This document shows, one piece after another, positions 53,430-62,944 of a DNA stretch of 64,000 nt (the first letter of the stretch is position 1; each line of letters begins with the position of its first letter). Location of the stretch: assembly GCA_963800705.1 (NCBI GenBank), contig CAWDBV010000002.1, forward strand, positions 248,001 through 312,000, written 5' to 3'. The translations under genes and the position numbers were made by a program. This DNA comes from CAWDBV01 sp963800705 (lineage in GTDB: Bacteria; Actinomycetota; Thermoleophilia; Solirubrobacterales; 70-9). Under the pieces are notes generated by a model, which ran no database searches, was not told where the DNA came from, and saw only the letters and a list, made by a program, of their open reading frames with translations.

Positions 53430-54977
53430 CTAGGGAACCGGCGTCGGCTCGGCCGGAGGCACGATCGGCGGCGGCGGCTCTGGCTCGGTGGCCGACACTC
53501 CGCCACCGCTGGTTGAGCTCTGCGGCGTGCTCGCCGGGTCGACGTTCAAGTCCTCGGGCGGCGGCGCGGGCTCGGCGACCGGGGCGTGGGGGGCGACTCG
53601 CCGTCGCGCGCGCCTTGCCCGCTTGCCGTGCTTGCCGGCGATCACGATGCCGCCGGTGGCCGTCGTGGGAAGGGTGCTCGAGTCTGCTGCGTTGGGGTCG
53701 TTCGGGTCGACCGGGACCGGGGGCACGACCTGCTCGCCGGGCTCGACAGCCGGGTCGATCGCGGCCTCCTCAGCGGTCACGGCGGCCGCGGATGCAGCGG
53801 CGCTCTGCTGCTCGACCGGGGCCTCGACTCCGCCGGTGGGCTTCGCATTCGCCGCCTTCGATGACTTCGGCTGCTTGTCGACCGCGATGTGCTTGACCTC
53901 GGCCGCTCCGGCGGTCAACAGCGCGGCGCTGACAACTCCGACGCCGACCTTGCTGCCGATCGCGGCACCGACGGTTCCGCCGACCGCGCCCACGGCTCCG
54001 GCGCCGCCGGCGGCACCTGCCGCCGCTGCGCCTCCGGCCGCTGCGGCGCCGCCAGCTGCCGCCGCGCCGCCCAAAGCTCCACCGCATGCCGCGGTTCCGC
54101 CGCCCGCCGCCGCCGCGCCTCCGGCAGCCGCCGCTCCGCCGCCGCCGCCGAGTCCGAGACCCTTGCCGATGCCGAGCTTGGCGAGCAGCGATCCCTTCAG
54201 AAGCATGAGCGGCGCGACCGGGATCAGCGCGGCGAGCGCCTTGCTGTCGGCGCGCAGCTGGCCGCGGAAGTCCTTGCACTCATCGCACTCCTTCACGTGG
54301 CGGCGGGCCGGGCCCGAAACCTTGGCGAAGCCCTCGGCGGCCTCGGCGAGCTCGACCTTGACCTCGTCGCAGGTGAGCTGGCGGGCCTGGGTCGACTCGG
54401 CGAGCGCGATGCGGGCGCGGACGAGAAGGCTCTTGACGCCGGGGACGGTGGTGTCCATGGCCTGCGCGATCTCCTCGTAGGACATCGCGTCGATCTCGCG
54501 CAGCAGCAGCGCGCTGCGCTGAGTCTCGGGAAGCTTGTCGACGTCTTTGAGAAGGTTGCGGAACTCCTCGCGGTTCTGAACCCGGTCGTGAGTCGAGGCG
54601 CCGTTCTCGATCGGGTGGACGTCCATCGTGTCCACGCCGTCGGGAACCGGCTTGCGAAGGTGGTTGAGGCTGCGGTTGCGGGCGATCCGGTAGAGCCACG
54701 GCCGTACCGCGATCTCGCGCTCGTCGGCGATCATCGCGTTGTAGGCGGCGACGAACACTTCCTGAAGAACATCCTCGGCGTCCTCGGAGGAGCGCAGCAT
54801 CTGGCGGCAAAAGCCCAGCAGGCGGGGCTGATAGCGCGTGACGAGGGCCTCGAACGCGGCCGGGTTGCCGGCACGCGTGAGCGCGACCAGCTTGTCGTCG
54901 CCCTGCAGCCTGAGCAGGGGCGAGGGGCGCGCAAAAAGGCCGCGTCTAGGAGCGTGTGTGAGGGAGGAAGCTTCCAC
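53430..54977 (-). CDS. ECF sigma factor fused to zinc-finger anti-sigma-like domain and Ala/Gly-rich tail
   Basis: A ~515-residue protein. The sigma-70 region 2 (R-Y-Q-P-R-L-L-G-F-C, D-A-E-D-V-L-Q-E-V-F) and region 4 (L-P-E-T-Q-R, S-Y-E-E-I-A-Q-A-M) occupy the first ~205 residues. A C-terminal zf-HC2-like motif follows (C upstream, then H-V-K-E-C-D-E-C near 260). Next come a hydrophobic/Ala-Gly tract (about 290-340), a second hydrophobic stretch (G-V-G-V-V-S-A-A-L-L) and a Pro/Ala/Glu-rich end. It looks like a sigma factor with a built-in membrane-linked anti-sigma domain. GTG 54977 has AGGGA 7 nt upstream; an upstream GTG at 55004 overlaps a TACCGT -10-like hexamer. Confidence 0.8.
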   Translation of the reverse strand: MEASSLTHAPRRGLFARPSPLLRLQGDDKLVALTRAGNPAAFEALVTRYQPRLLGFCRQMLRSSEDAEDVLQEVFVAAYNAMIADEREIAVRPWLYRIARNRSLNHLRKPVPDGVDTMDVHPIENGASTHDRVQNREEFRNLLKDVDKLPETQRSALLLREIDAMSYEEIAQAMDTTVPGVKSLLVRARIALAESTQARQLTCDEVKVELAEAAEGFAKVSGPARRHVKECDECKDFRGQLRADSKALAALIPVAPLMLLKGSLLAKLGIGKGLGLGGGGGAAAAGGAAAAGGGTAACGGALGGAAAAGGAAAAGGAAAAGAAGGAGAVGAVGGTVGAAIGSKVGVGVVSAALLTAGAAEVKHIAVDKQPKSSKAANAKPTGGVEAPVEQQSAAASAAAVTAEEAAIDPAVEPGEQVVPPVPVDPNDPNAADSSTLPTTATGGIVIAGKHGKRARRARRRVAPHAPVAEPAPPPEDLNVDPASTPQSSTSGGGVSATEPEPPPPIVPPAEPTPVP

Positions 54978-55099
54978 CGGTGGTTCCCTGCACTGCGGAA
55001 ACACGGTAACAGGGGTGAGGTTGCGTTTTTGTTGTTTCTAGGGGCTCTCGGGGTGCAAATTGCGGTTTTTTGGGCGCGGTTCGTGCCTGCGCTCGCCCC

Positions 55100-55105
55100 T
55101 ACCAT
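55100..55105 (+). promoter_or_regulatory. Candidate -10 element for tRNA-Leu
   Basis: TACCAT, 7 nt before the first base of tRNA-Leu, so transcription would start at the mature 5' end or one nt before. Confidence 0.4.
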
Positions 55106-55112
55106 TGTTCGT

Positions 55113-55197
55113 GCCCGGGTAGACAAACTGGAAAAGTCCGGAGCCTTAAAAGCTCTCGCCCTTCGGGGCTCTGCGGGTTCGAATCCCGCCCCGGGTA
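55113..55197 (+). tRNA. tRNA-Leu (anticodon TAA)
   Basis: An 85-nt tRNA with long variable arm, as in class II tRNA-Leu. Acceptor GCCCGGG/CCCGGGT (closing G-T pair), anticodon stem GGAGC/GCTCT around loop CTTAAAA (anticodon TAA, codon UUA), T-stem GCGGG/CCCGC with TTCGAAT loop, discriminator A. CCA is not encoded. A short AT-rich palindrome CTATATATAG (about 55216-55225) lies just downstream. Confidence 0.93.
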
Positions 55198-55242
55198 CTT
55201 CGCTCGCGCCCCTCTATATATAGGGACGGGACCTAAAGGCCC

Positions 55243-55443
55243 TCAAAAGAGAAGCGGGACGACGCTTTCGTTGATGTGCAGGTTGACGTCGAGCAGGACG
55301 AGCGGCCACAGGAAGATCGCCAGGAGCGCCGAGATGAACCGCTCGATCGAGTCGGCAAAGTTGTTGAGGTAGTTGTGATCGGAGGCGACGAAGATCCCGA
55401 TCACGAGGTAAATCAGGCCGAGCAGGCTCGGGCGGCGGAACAT
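55243..55443 (-). CDS. Small membrane protein, function unknown (66 residues)
   Basis: Two hydrophobic segments (L-L-G-L-I-Y-L-V-I-G-I-F-V and L-L-A-I-F-L-W-P-L-V-L-L) separated by a polar S-D-H-N-Y-L-N-N stretch, ending V-V-P-L-L-F. Coupled to the upstream gene by TGATG. Family not recognised. Confidence 0.6.
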   Translation of the reverse strand: MFRRPSLLGLIYLVIGIFVASDHNYLNNFADSIERFISALLAIFLWPLVLLDVNLHINESVVPLLF

Positions 55444-55790
55444 CAGCGGCTCCTCAGCCTGAGGCTGGTCAGCCGGCGACCGCGCCCGATCCGCTTCTTG
55501 ACTTCCCCGACCCGCTCCTCTTCCTTGCGCGCGGCCGAGATTTCCTGCTCGGCGCGGCGGTCGAGTGCGTCGGCCTCGGCGTTGAGCTCACTCGCCTGCG
55601 CAGCGAGCTCGCTCGCCTTGCGGCGGCGTGTGTTGGCCGAGCCGCGGTGCTCCTCGGCCTCGACCTCCATCAGCGCGCGCTTGCGGTCGATCGCCGTCCG
55701 CATTCGGGCGAAGAAGCTGACCATCAGCGCGAGTAGAACCAGCGCTGCGGCGACGATCAAGACTGTTTCCAGAGCGGACATGCCCCGCAT
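55443..55790 (-). CDS. Small membrane-anchored coiled-coil protein, function unknown
   Basis: A 115-residue protein: one N-terminal transmembrane helix (T-V-L-I-V-A-A-A-L-V-L-L-A-L-M-V) followed by a charged coiled coil (about residues 35-100) and a basic end. ATG 55790 or 55781 (M-S-A-L-E-T) could be the start. It forms a two-gene operon with the 66-residue membrane protein. No family recognised. Confidence 0.6.
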   Translation of the reverse strand: MRGMSALETVLIVAAALVLLALMVSFFARMRTAIDRKRALMEVEAEEHRGSANTRRRKASELAAQASELNAEADALDRRAEQEISAARKEEERVGEVKKRIGRGRRLTSLRLRSR

Positions 55791-55859
55791 TGGTACCCGG
55801 CCCGCGGGCTGCGAAACCCGGCGGGCACTCGGGCCGCATGGCTTTGGACGAATCGCTTT

Positions 55860-57350
<1,491 letters not shown>

Positions 57351-57356
57351 GGGCCA

Positions 57357-57362
57357 ATCCTA
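57357..57362 (-). promoter_or_regulatory. Candidate -10 element, leaderless aldehyde dehydrogenase transcript
   Basis: Minus-strand TAGGAT, 6 nt before ATG 57350, in the 46-bp divergent gap. A plus-strand TATAGCCT (57380-57387) serves the opposite gene. Confidence 0.45.
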
Positions 57363-57396
57363 GGGCACTTGATCGCGCCTATAGCCTCCGCGTGGC

Positions 57397-58089
57397 ATGG
57401 ATGACGCGAAGCTCGACCCGCTCTACAAGGGCCCGCGTGAGGAGTTCATCAAGCTGCGCAACGAACTCGCCAAGCGGCTGCGCGCCGACGGCGACAAGGC
57501 GGCCGGCGACCGGGTCGCGAAGCTGCGCAAGCCGACCGCGGCGGCCTGGGTCGTGAACCAGCTCGCGGCGCGAAAGCCGAAGCAGGTCGAGAAGCTGATC
57601 GCGGCCGGCGACAAGCTCCGCGGGCTGCAGGAGAAGCTGCTCGCCGGAGACGCCGACGCGGACGAGGTGCGAAAGGCCGGCGCCGCTGAGCAGAAGGCCG
57701 TTGACGCTTTGCTCTCAACCGCGAAGGCCCTGGGACGCGAGCACGGCGCCAGCGGCCAGACCCTCGACCGCGTCATCGAGACGCTGCAGGCCGCGACCGT
57801 CGACCCCGAGGTCGCGGAGGCGATTCGCGCCGGCAGGCTCGAGCGCGAGCAGCGCCGCAGCTCGCTCGGGCTCGGGGCTCTTCCCGACTCGGTCGCGCCG
57901 GCGAAGCGCGGTCGGAAGAAGAAGGAGAAGAAGCCGAGCGTGGCCGAGCGCCGCGAGAGCGAGCGCACCGAGCGCAAGCGCCAGCAGGCCGAGCGAAGGA
58001 TTGCCGCGGCGGAGAAGAAGGTCGCCCGCGCCCGGGAAGCGCTCGAGCACGCCGAGCGGGAGCTGGACGACGCGAAGCGAAAAGCCTAG
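57397..58089 (+). CDS. Conserved actinobacterial hypothetical protein with C-terminal coiled coil
   Basis: A 230-residue soluble, Lys/Glu/Ala-rich helical protein. The first 100 residues contain K-P-T-A-A-A-W-V-V-N-Q-L, which looks conserved, and the last 70 form a charged coiled coil (R-R-I-A-A-A-E-K-K-V-A-R-A). No enzymatic motif is seen. A role in DNA or protein binding cannot be supported. It is divergent from the aldehyde dehydrogenase gene. Confidence 0.68.
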   Translation: MDDAKLDPLYKGPREEFIKLRNELAKRLRADGDKAAGDRVAKLRKPTAAAWVVNQLAARKPKQVEKLIAAGDKLRGLQEKLLAGDADADEVRKAGAAEQKAVDALLSTAKALGREHGASGQTLDRVIETLQAATVDPEVAEAIRAGRLEREQRRSSLGLGALPDSVAPAKRGRKKKEKKPSVAERRESERTERKRQQAERRIAAAEKKVARAREALEHAERELDDAKRKA

Positions 58090-58143
58090 AAGCGCTGCGT
58101 CCTGAAAACGGGCTAGCGGCACCCGTCGCGGGGTTGCGGGACA

Positions 58144-59772
58144 ATGGCCCAGGCAATGGTCCCTAGACCGATCGCCTGGGCATACCGCAAGTTCGGCCAC
58201 CGCTACCCGGCCGCCTTCCTCACGGTCGAGCTCCAGACCGCCTTCCTGGTAGTGGCCGCGACGCTCGGGATCTTCTCCCTCTACTACGAGTCGGTCGCCG
58301 ACGAGTTCCTCGCCATCTGGCTGCTCACCGACGCGCTCACGGTGGTCGCGATCGCCTACGTGCTCTGGCGCGTCTACCCCCTCGTGCGCCCGATCGGCGA
58401 ATGGATCGGCGGCGAGCGGGGCACCGAGGAGACCGCCGAGGCGTGGCGCTCGGCGGTCGCGCTGCCGCTCGACATCGTCAAGCGCTACATCGTCGTCCCG
58501 ATTCTCGGCGTCAACTTCCCGGTCGCGATCGCCTCCGTGATCCTCCTCGACCTCTCCTGGCTCGCCTTCTTCCCGTTCTTCTTCGGCGGCCTGCTCTCGA
58601 TCGCATACGCCGCGACGCTCCACTACCTCGCGGTCGAGATGGCGATGCGCCCGGTGCTCGTCGACATCGCCGACGAGATGGACACCCCGCCGCGGGTCAA
58701 GCGCCCCGCGCTCTCGCTGCGCCACCGGCTGCTCGCGACCCTGCCGCTGATCAACGTGATCACCGGCCTCGTCGTAGCGGCGCTGACCTCGGAGGGAGGG
58801 GGCGCGGCCGAGCTCGGCATCAACCTGCTGATCGCGCTCGCGGTCGCGTTCACGATCAGCTTCGAGCTCACGCTGCTGTTCTCGAAGTCGATCATGCGGC
58901 CGATCGAGGATCTCGAGGCGGCGACCGAGCGAATCCGCCAGGGCCACTTCGATGAGCACGTGCCGGTCACGACCGGGGATGAGCTCGGCGACCTCGGGAT
59001 CGCCTTCAACCAGATGATCGACGGGCTCGCCGAGCGCGAGCGCCTCCGCGAGGCGTTCGGGACCTATCTCGACGAGGAGGTCGCGCGCTACATCATCAGC
59101 GAGGGCTACAACCCCGACGGCGCCGAGGTCGAAGTCTCGATCCTGTTCTGCGACGTCACCGATTTCACCCGCGCCGCGGCGAGCGCCGATGCCGCCGAGG
59201 TCGTCTCCCGCCTCAACGAGCTCTTCGAGGCCGTGGTCCCGATCATCGCCCGCCACCGCGGCCACGTCGACCAGTTCATCGGCGACGGGCTGATGGCGGT
59301 CTTCGGCGCGCCCGAGCGGATGGACGACCACGCCGACCGCGCCGTCCAGTGCGGCGTCGAGATCGCGCGGACGATCAACAGCCGCCGCCCGGGCGGCTTC
59401 GAGGTCGGAGTCGGCATCAACTCCGGCAACGTCGTCGCCGGATCGATCGGCGGCGCCGGCCGGCTCAGCTACAGCGTGATCGGCGACCCCGTGAACCTGG
59501 CCGCGAGGGTCGAGGCCCACACCCGCGAGCTCGGCGACCCCGTCCTGATCACCGCCAACACCCGCGACCTGCTCAGCGAGACGATCGAGGTCGCGGCGCG
59601 CGGCGAACAGCTGATGAAGGGCTACGAGGCGCCGTGCGAGCTCTTTGCCCCGATGGTCCCTGTCGCGGTCCGATCCCACTCGGGCGGAGACGGGGTCGCC
59701 GAGACCATCGGGCGACCCAGCTCGCTCGGCCTCGGCAAAGCCGCGGCGCAGGGGCTGGGGCGGCCGCGATGA
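58144..59772 (+). CDS. Membrane class III adenylate/guanylate cyclase with HAMP domain
   Basis: A 542-residue signalling protein. Six or so N-terminal transmembrane segments (about 25-230) are followed by a HAMP region (P-I-E-D-L-E-A-A-T-E-R-I) and a C-terminal class III cyclase domain (about 315-495). The metal Asp residues are in F-C-D-V-T-D-F and G-D-G-L-M, and the domain closes with G-D-P-V-N-L-A-A-R, containing the transition-state Asn-x3-Arg. It probably makes cAMP in response to an envelope signal. It converges with the aldo/keto reductase gene. Confidence 0.9.
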   Translation: MAQAMVPRPIAWAYRKFGHRYPAAFLTVELQTAFLVVAATLGIFSLYYESVADEFLAIWLLTDALTVVAIAYVLWRVYPLVRPIGEWIGGERGTEETAEAWRSAVALPLDIVKRYIVVPILGVNFPVAIASVILLDLSWLAFFPFFFGGLLSIAYAATLHYLAVEMAMRPVLVDIADEMDTPPRVKRPALSLRHRLLATLPLINVITGLVVAALTSEGGGAAELGINLLIALAVAFTISFELTLLFSKSIMRPIEDLEAATERIRQGHFDEHVPVTTGDELGDLGIAFNQMIDGLAERERLREAFGTYLDEEVARYIISEGYNPDGAEVEVSILFCDVTDFTRAAASADAAEVVSRLNELFEAVVPIIARHRGHVDQFIGDGLMAVFGAPERMDDHADRAVQCGVEIARTINSRRPGGFEVGVGINSGNVVAGSIGGAGRLSYSVIGDPVNLAARVEAHTRELGDPVLITANTRDLLSETIEVAARGEQLMKGYEAPCELFAPMVPVAVRSHSGGDGVAETIGRPSSLGLGKAAAQGLGRPR

Positions 59773-59787
59773 CCGACACGCGCTGGT

Positions 59788-60780
59788 TCAGCGGTGCTTG
59801 ACGCCCTCGCGGGCGAACTGACCGAGCTCGGGCCCGGTGACGACCACGTCGCCGAGCGCTTCGTCGATCGTGGCGAGCACCTCGTCGGATAGCTCCACCT
59901 CCGACGCGTCGGCGTTGGCGTGCACCTGCTCGGGTCGCGAGGCGCCGACGATCGCCGAGGCGATCTCCTCACGGCGCAGGATCCAGGCGAGGGCCATCTG
60001 CACCATCGTTAGTCCGGCTTCTTCGGCAATCGGGACCAGGCGCTGCACGGCCTCGAGCGTCGCGTCCTCCATGTAGCGCTCGATCGCAAAGCTCATCTCC
60101 TCGCTCGCGGCTCGCGACTCCGGCGGCGGGGCCTCGCCGGGCTTGTACTTGCCGGTCAGCACCCCCTGGGCGAGCGGCGACCAGACGATCTGCGAGATGC
60201 CGTTCTCGGCGCAGAGCCCGAAGAGCTCCGCCTCGGGAGCCCGCCAGATCATGTTGTACTGCGGCTGGGAAGAGACGAACTTGGCGGCGCCCGGGACCTC
60301 GAGCCCGGCACGAATTTGGTCCGGCGTCCACTCGCTGAACCCGATGTAGCGGGCCTTCCCCGCCTCGACCACCTCGGTCAGCGCCTCCATCGTCTCCTCG
60401 ATCGCTACGTCGGGATCGAAGCGGTGGCACTGATAGAGGTCGACGTAGTCGGTCTGCAGCCGCTTCAGCGAGGCGTCGATCTGCTTGGAGACCTGCTCGG
60501 CAGAGAGCCCGACGTCGGTCTCCGACATCGGGAAGTAGACCTTGGTCGCAAGGATGAAGGAATCGCGTTCGTAGCCGGAGAGGATTTCTCCCCACGCCTG
60601 CTCCGCGGCCCCGACCCCGTAGACATTCGCGGTGTCGAAGAAGTTGATCCCGGCTTCGAAGGCCGCCTTCGTGCAGGCTTCGGTCTGCTCGCGCTCGACC
60701 CCGCCCGAGTAGGTGAGCCAGGATCCGAGCGAGATCTCCGAGACTTCGAGGTCGGAGTCGCCTAGCCGGCGGGTTCGCAT
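59788..60780 (-). CDS. Aldo/keto reductase (potassium-channel beta-subunit-like)
   Basis: A 330-residue NADPH-dependent aldo/keto reductase TIM barrel. It shows D-T-A-N-V-Y-G (Asp and Tyr of the catalytic tetrad), A-T-K-V-Y (Lys), Y-Q-C-H-R (His) and the later W-S-P-L-A-Q-G-V-L-T-G-K and I-V-G-A-S coenzyme-binding loops. Similar to Kv-beta and YghZ-type AKRs; the substrate is unknown. TAGATT 6 nt before the ATG (minus strand). Confidence 0.9.
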   Translation of the reverse strand: MRTRRLGDSDLEVSEISLGSWLTYSGGVEREQTEACTKAAFEAGINFFDTANVYGVGAAEQAWGEILSGYERDSFILATKVYFPMSETDVGLSAEQVSKQIDASLKRLQTDYVDLYQCHRFDPDVAIEETMEALTEVVEAGKARYIGFSEWTPDQIRAGLEVPGAAKFVSSQPQYNMIWRAPEAELFGLCAENGISQIVWSPLAQGVLTGKYKPGEAPPPESRAASEEMSFAIERYMEDATLEAVQRLVPIAEEAGLTMVQMALAWILRREEIASAIVGASRPEQVHANADASEVELSDEVLATIDEALGDVVVTGPELGQFAREGVKHR

Positions 60781-60786
60781 TGGTCC

Positions 60787-60792
60787 AATCTA
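60787..60792 (-). promoter_or_regulatory. Candidate -10 element, leaderless aldo/keto reductase transcript
   Basis: Minus-strand TAGATT, 6 nt before ATG 60780, in the 9-bp gap after the PLC-like gene's stop region. Confidence 0.42.
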
Positions 60793-62904
60793 CTTCGCGG
60801 GCCGCTGGCCAGGAGGCTGCTCGTTCAGCTCGCGGACCGCGCCGAACAGGTCCCCTTGCTTGTAGAAGTCGACGTTGAGGATGTTGGGGAAGCGGTTGCG
60901 CTGCTTCTCGCATTTGCGGGCGCGCTTCAACAGCACGTTCTTGGCGTTCGCCTTCTGGGCATTGGTCGGCTTCGGGGTCGGGTCGGTGTCGATCCAGTGG
61001 TTGATGAGGAAGATCGTGTCACTGCGCTTCCCGCGGCCGCCCTTGCAGGTGAACTCGGAGATCTTCTTGAACTTGAACTCCGTCTCCTGGATCGTCGGGT
61101 TGAGCGGCCGGTACCAGCTCGCTCCGCCGGTCTCGTGCTCGGCGACGAGCAGCACGCGCCCGCCCGAGTCGATCATCTCCTGGAGCGTCGGCCACGGTGG
61201 GCCCTGCGGGCCCTTGTAGATGTAGTCGACGAGCCCCGTTGACTCGATCAGCTTCTGGGTGTCTTCCGGGGTCGTGTAGTCCTCGAGGTCGATGATCAGC
61301 ACTTCGCGGGGATTCTTTTCGAGGAACTCGGCGATCTGCTTGAAGGTCTCTCCCGCGCTCACCGCGCCGAGCTCGCAGAAGGCGTGGCAGAGGAAGATCT
61401 CGCTTTGCGCGTCGGCCGGAGGCTTCGCGATCTGGGCGCGGATCCGCTCGCCGGCGGCGGTGAACTTCGGCCCCAGCTCGTCCTTGATCATCGCCGAGAG
61501 CGCCGGGTCGATCCTGTCGGTCTGCGTGAAGACCCGCTTGCCCGGGATCCCGTAGTAGGTGTCGATCCAGAGCCCGCGGATGCCCGCGTCGAGCTGCTCG
61601 GGGATCGTGTCGTCCTGCTCGGGGAAGACGAAGCCCGGGTAGTTGGCGCCCGCGTAGGAGTTGTGGGTGGCGCCGAAGGCGACCTGGTCGAGGTTCCGCT
61701 CGCAGAGCTCCTCGCGGCCGTTGCAGCCCTTGGTATCGGCGACCACCGCCTCCTTTGCCTCCTCGCCCCTGATCAGCAGCGCGCCCAGCCCGATCGAAGC
61801 GAGGATCGCAACGATGATCCCGCCCGCCGTCCAGACGGCGATCCGCTTCCGCTCTGCGTGGCTTTCCTCCACCGTCGCCTCCGAGCGCGCCGCGAGTGAG
61901 ATCGCGGTGCCGACCGCGCGCGAGAGCAGGTAGGCCCCCCCGATGATCACCAGTCCGTCGACGATGGTCTCGGGGGAGAAGACCATGATCAGGCCGACGA
62001 TCACGAGCCCGAGCGCCCACAGCAGCCGCTTGCCGGTCGACTCGGGCTCGGTCGAGACCCGGCGCCAGAACTTCTGCAGCGGCTCGCCGAGGTCGTAGGG
62101 GCGCAGTGCCGAGGCGGCCGCCGAGGAGATCACGACCCCCAGTCCGCCGAGCACCAGGTACCAGTTGCGCAACGGGCCCACGAACGACCCCCAGAACGCG
62201 TCGAGGGCGAGCTTGTCGGAGTTGTCCTCGACCTGCGCGCGGATGATTCCGTGGGCGATCCCCAGCACGACGACAGCGGCCAGGCCGACGGCCGCGAGCC
62301 CGGCGCCGACGCGGATCACGCCACGGCGGCGGTCGCCGAGCGTCATCACCGAGCCGAACAGGAGCAGGATCCCGATCGGCGTCAGCGCCAGCCCGAGGAT
62401 GCGGATGTCATCGGCGACCTGCGCGGCGTCTGTCGCCGCCTTGCCCTTGCCGATATCGACCAGGGTCGAGTCGAGGCCGGGCGGGATGTTCTTCGCGAGG
62501 TTCGGCTGGAACTGCTTCAGCGCCTCGCTGACGAGGACGCCGATGTTGGCGACCGTGACCAGCGCCTCGTCGTTGCCCTTGAAGACGGCGCTGTGCGCCG
62601 AGACGATCCCCTGCCGCAGCGCGGTCTTGAAGGCCGGGGTGTCGATGACCGCCCCGGCGGCGGCCTCGATGATCGGCTGTGCCGTGATCAGGTCGGGGTC
62701 GACCTTCTCGACCACGTTCTGGGTCAGCTCGCGCGCGGCGAGATCGCGGACCTCGGAGTTGTCGAGGGTCGAAACGGCGCGGTCGGCGAATGGGTCCGGC
62801 TCGAGGATCTCGCTCGCGGCGTAGAAAGCCGCCGTCCCCAGGAACACGAACAGGCAGCCGACCACGAGCAGGACCACCGAGAGCGGCTGTCTGGCCCTGT
62901 TCAC
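60790..62904 (-). CDS. Membrane protein with C-terminal PI-PLC-like phosphodiesterase domain
   Basis: A 704-residue protein. The N-terminal half has several transmembrane segments (about 7-30, 165-215, 250-265, 290-335, 360-380) with an N-terminal extracytoplasmic region. The C-terminal 300 residues resemble a PI-PLC X-type fold: F-G-A-T-H-N-S-Y-A with the first catalytic His near residue 415, G-I-R-G-L-W-I-D, L-C-H-A-F-C-E-L-G with a second His, and V-L-I-I-D-L-E-D. Probably a phosphodiesterase acting outside the membrane; specificity unknown. GTG start at 62904. Confidence 0.72.
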   Translation of the reverse strand: MNRARQPLSVVLLVVGCLFVFLGTAAFYAASEILEPDPFADRAVSTLDNSEVRDLAARELTQNVVEKVDPDLITAQPIIEAAAGAVIDTPAFKTALRQGIVSAHSAVFKGNDEALVTVANIGVLVSEALKQFQPNLAKNIPPGLDSTLVDIGKGKAATDAAQVADDIRILGLALTPIGILLLFGSVMTLGDRRRGVIRVGAGLAAVGLAAVVVLGIAHGIIRAQVEDNSDKLALDAFWGSFVGPLRNWYLVLGGLGVVISSAAASALRPYDLGEPLQKFWRRVSTEPESTGKRLLWALGLVIVGLIMVFSPETIVDGLVIIGGAYLLSRAVGTAISLAARSEATVEESHAERKRIAVWTAGGIIVAILASIGLGALLIRGEEAKEAVVADTKGCNGREELCERNLDQVAFGATHNSYAGANYPGFVFPEQDDTIPEQLDAGIRGLWIDTYYGIPGKRVFTQTDRIDPALSAMIKDELGPKFTAAGERIRAQIAKPPADAQSEIFLCHAFCELGAVSAGETFKQIAEFLEKNPREVLIIDLEDYTTPEDTQKLIESTGLVDYIYKGPQGPPWPTLQEMIDSGGRVLLVAEHETGGASWYRPLNPTIQETEFKFKKISEFTCKGGRGKRSDTIFLINHWIDTDPTPKPTNAQKANAKNVLLKRARKCEKQRNRFPNILNVDFYKQGDLFGAVRELNEQPPGQRPAK

Positions 62905-62944
62905 GCCCCTAGAGTTTCACTTCAAGGGGCTGGCTGTGCAGCGC

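Noticed and set aside
55211..55227. CTATATATAG palindrome after tRNA-Leu considered as an attachment site
   Set aside because: No integrase, duplicated tRNA 3' end or prophage genes are nearby.
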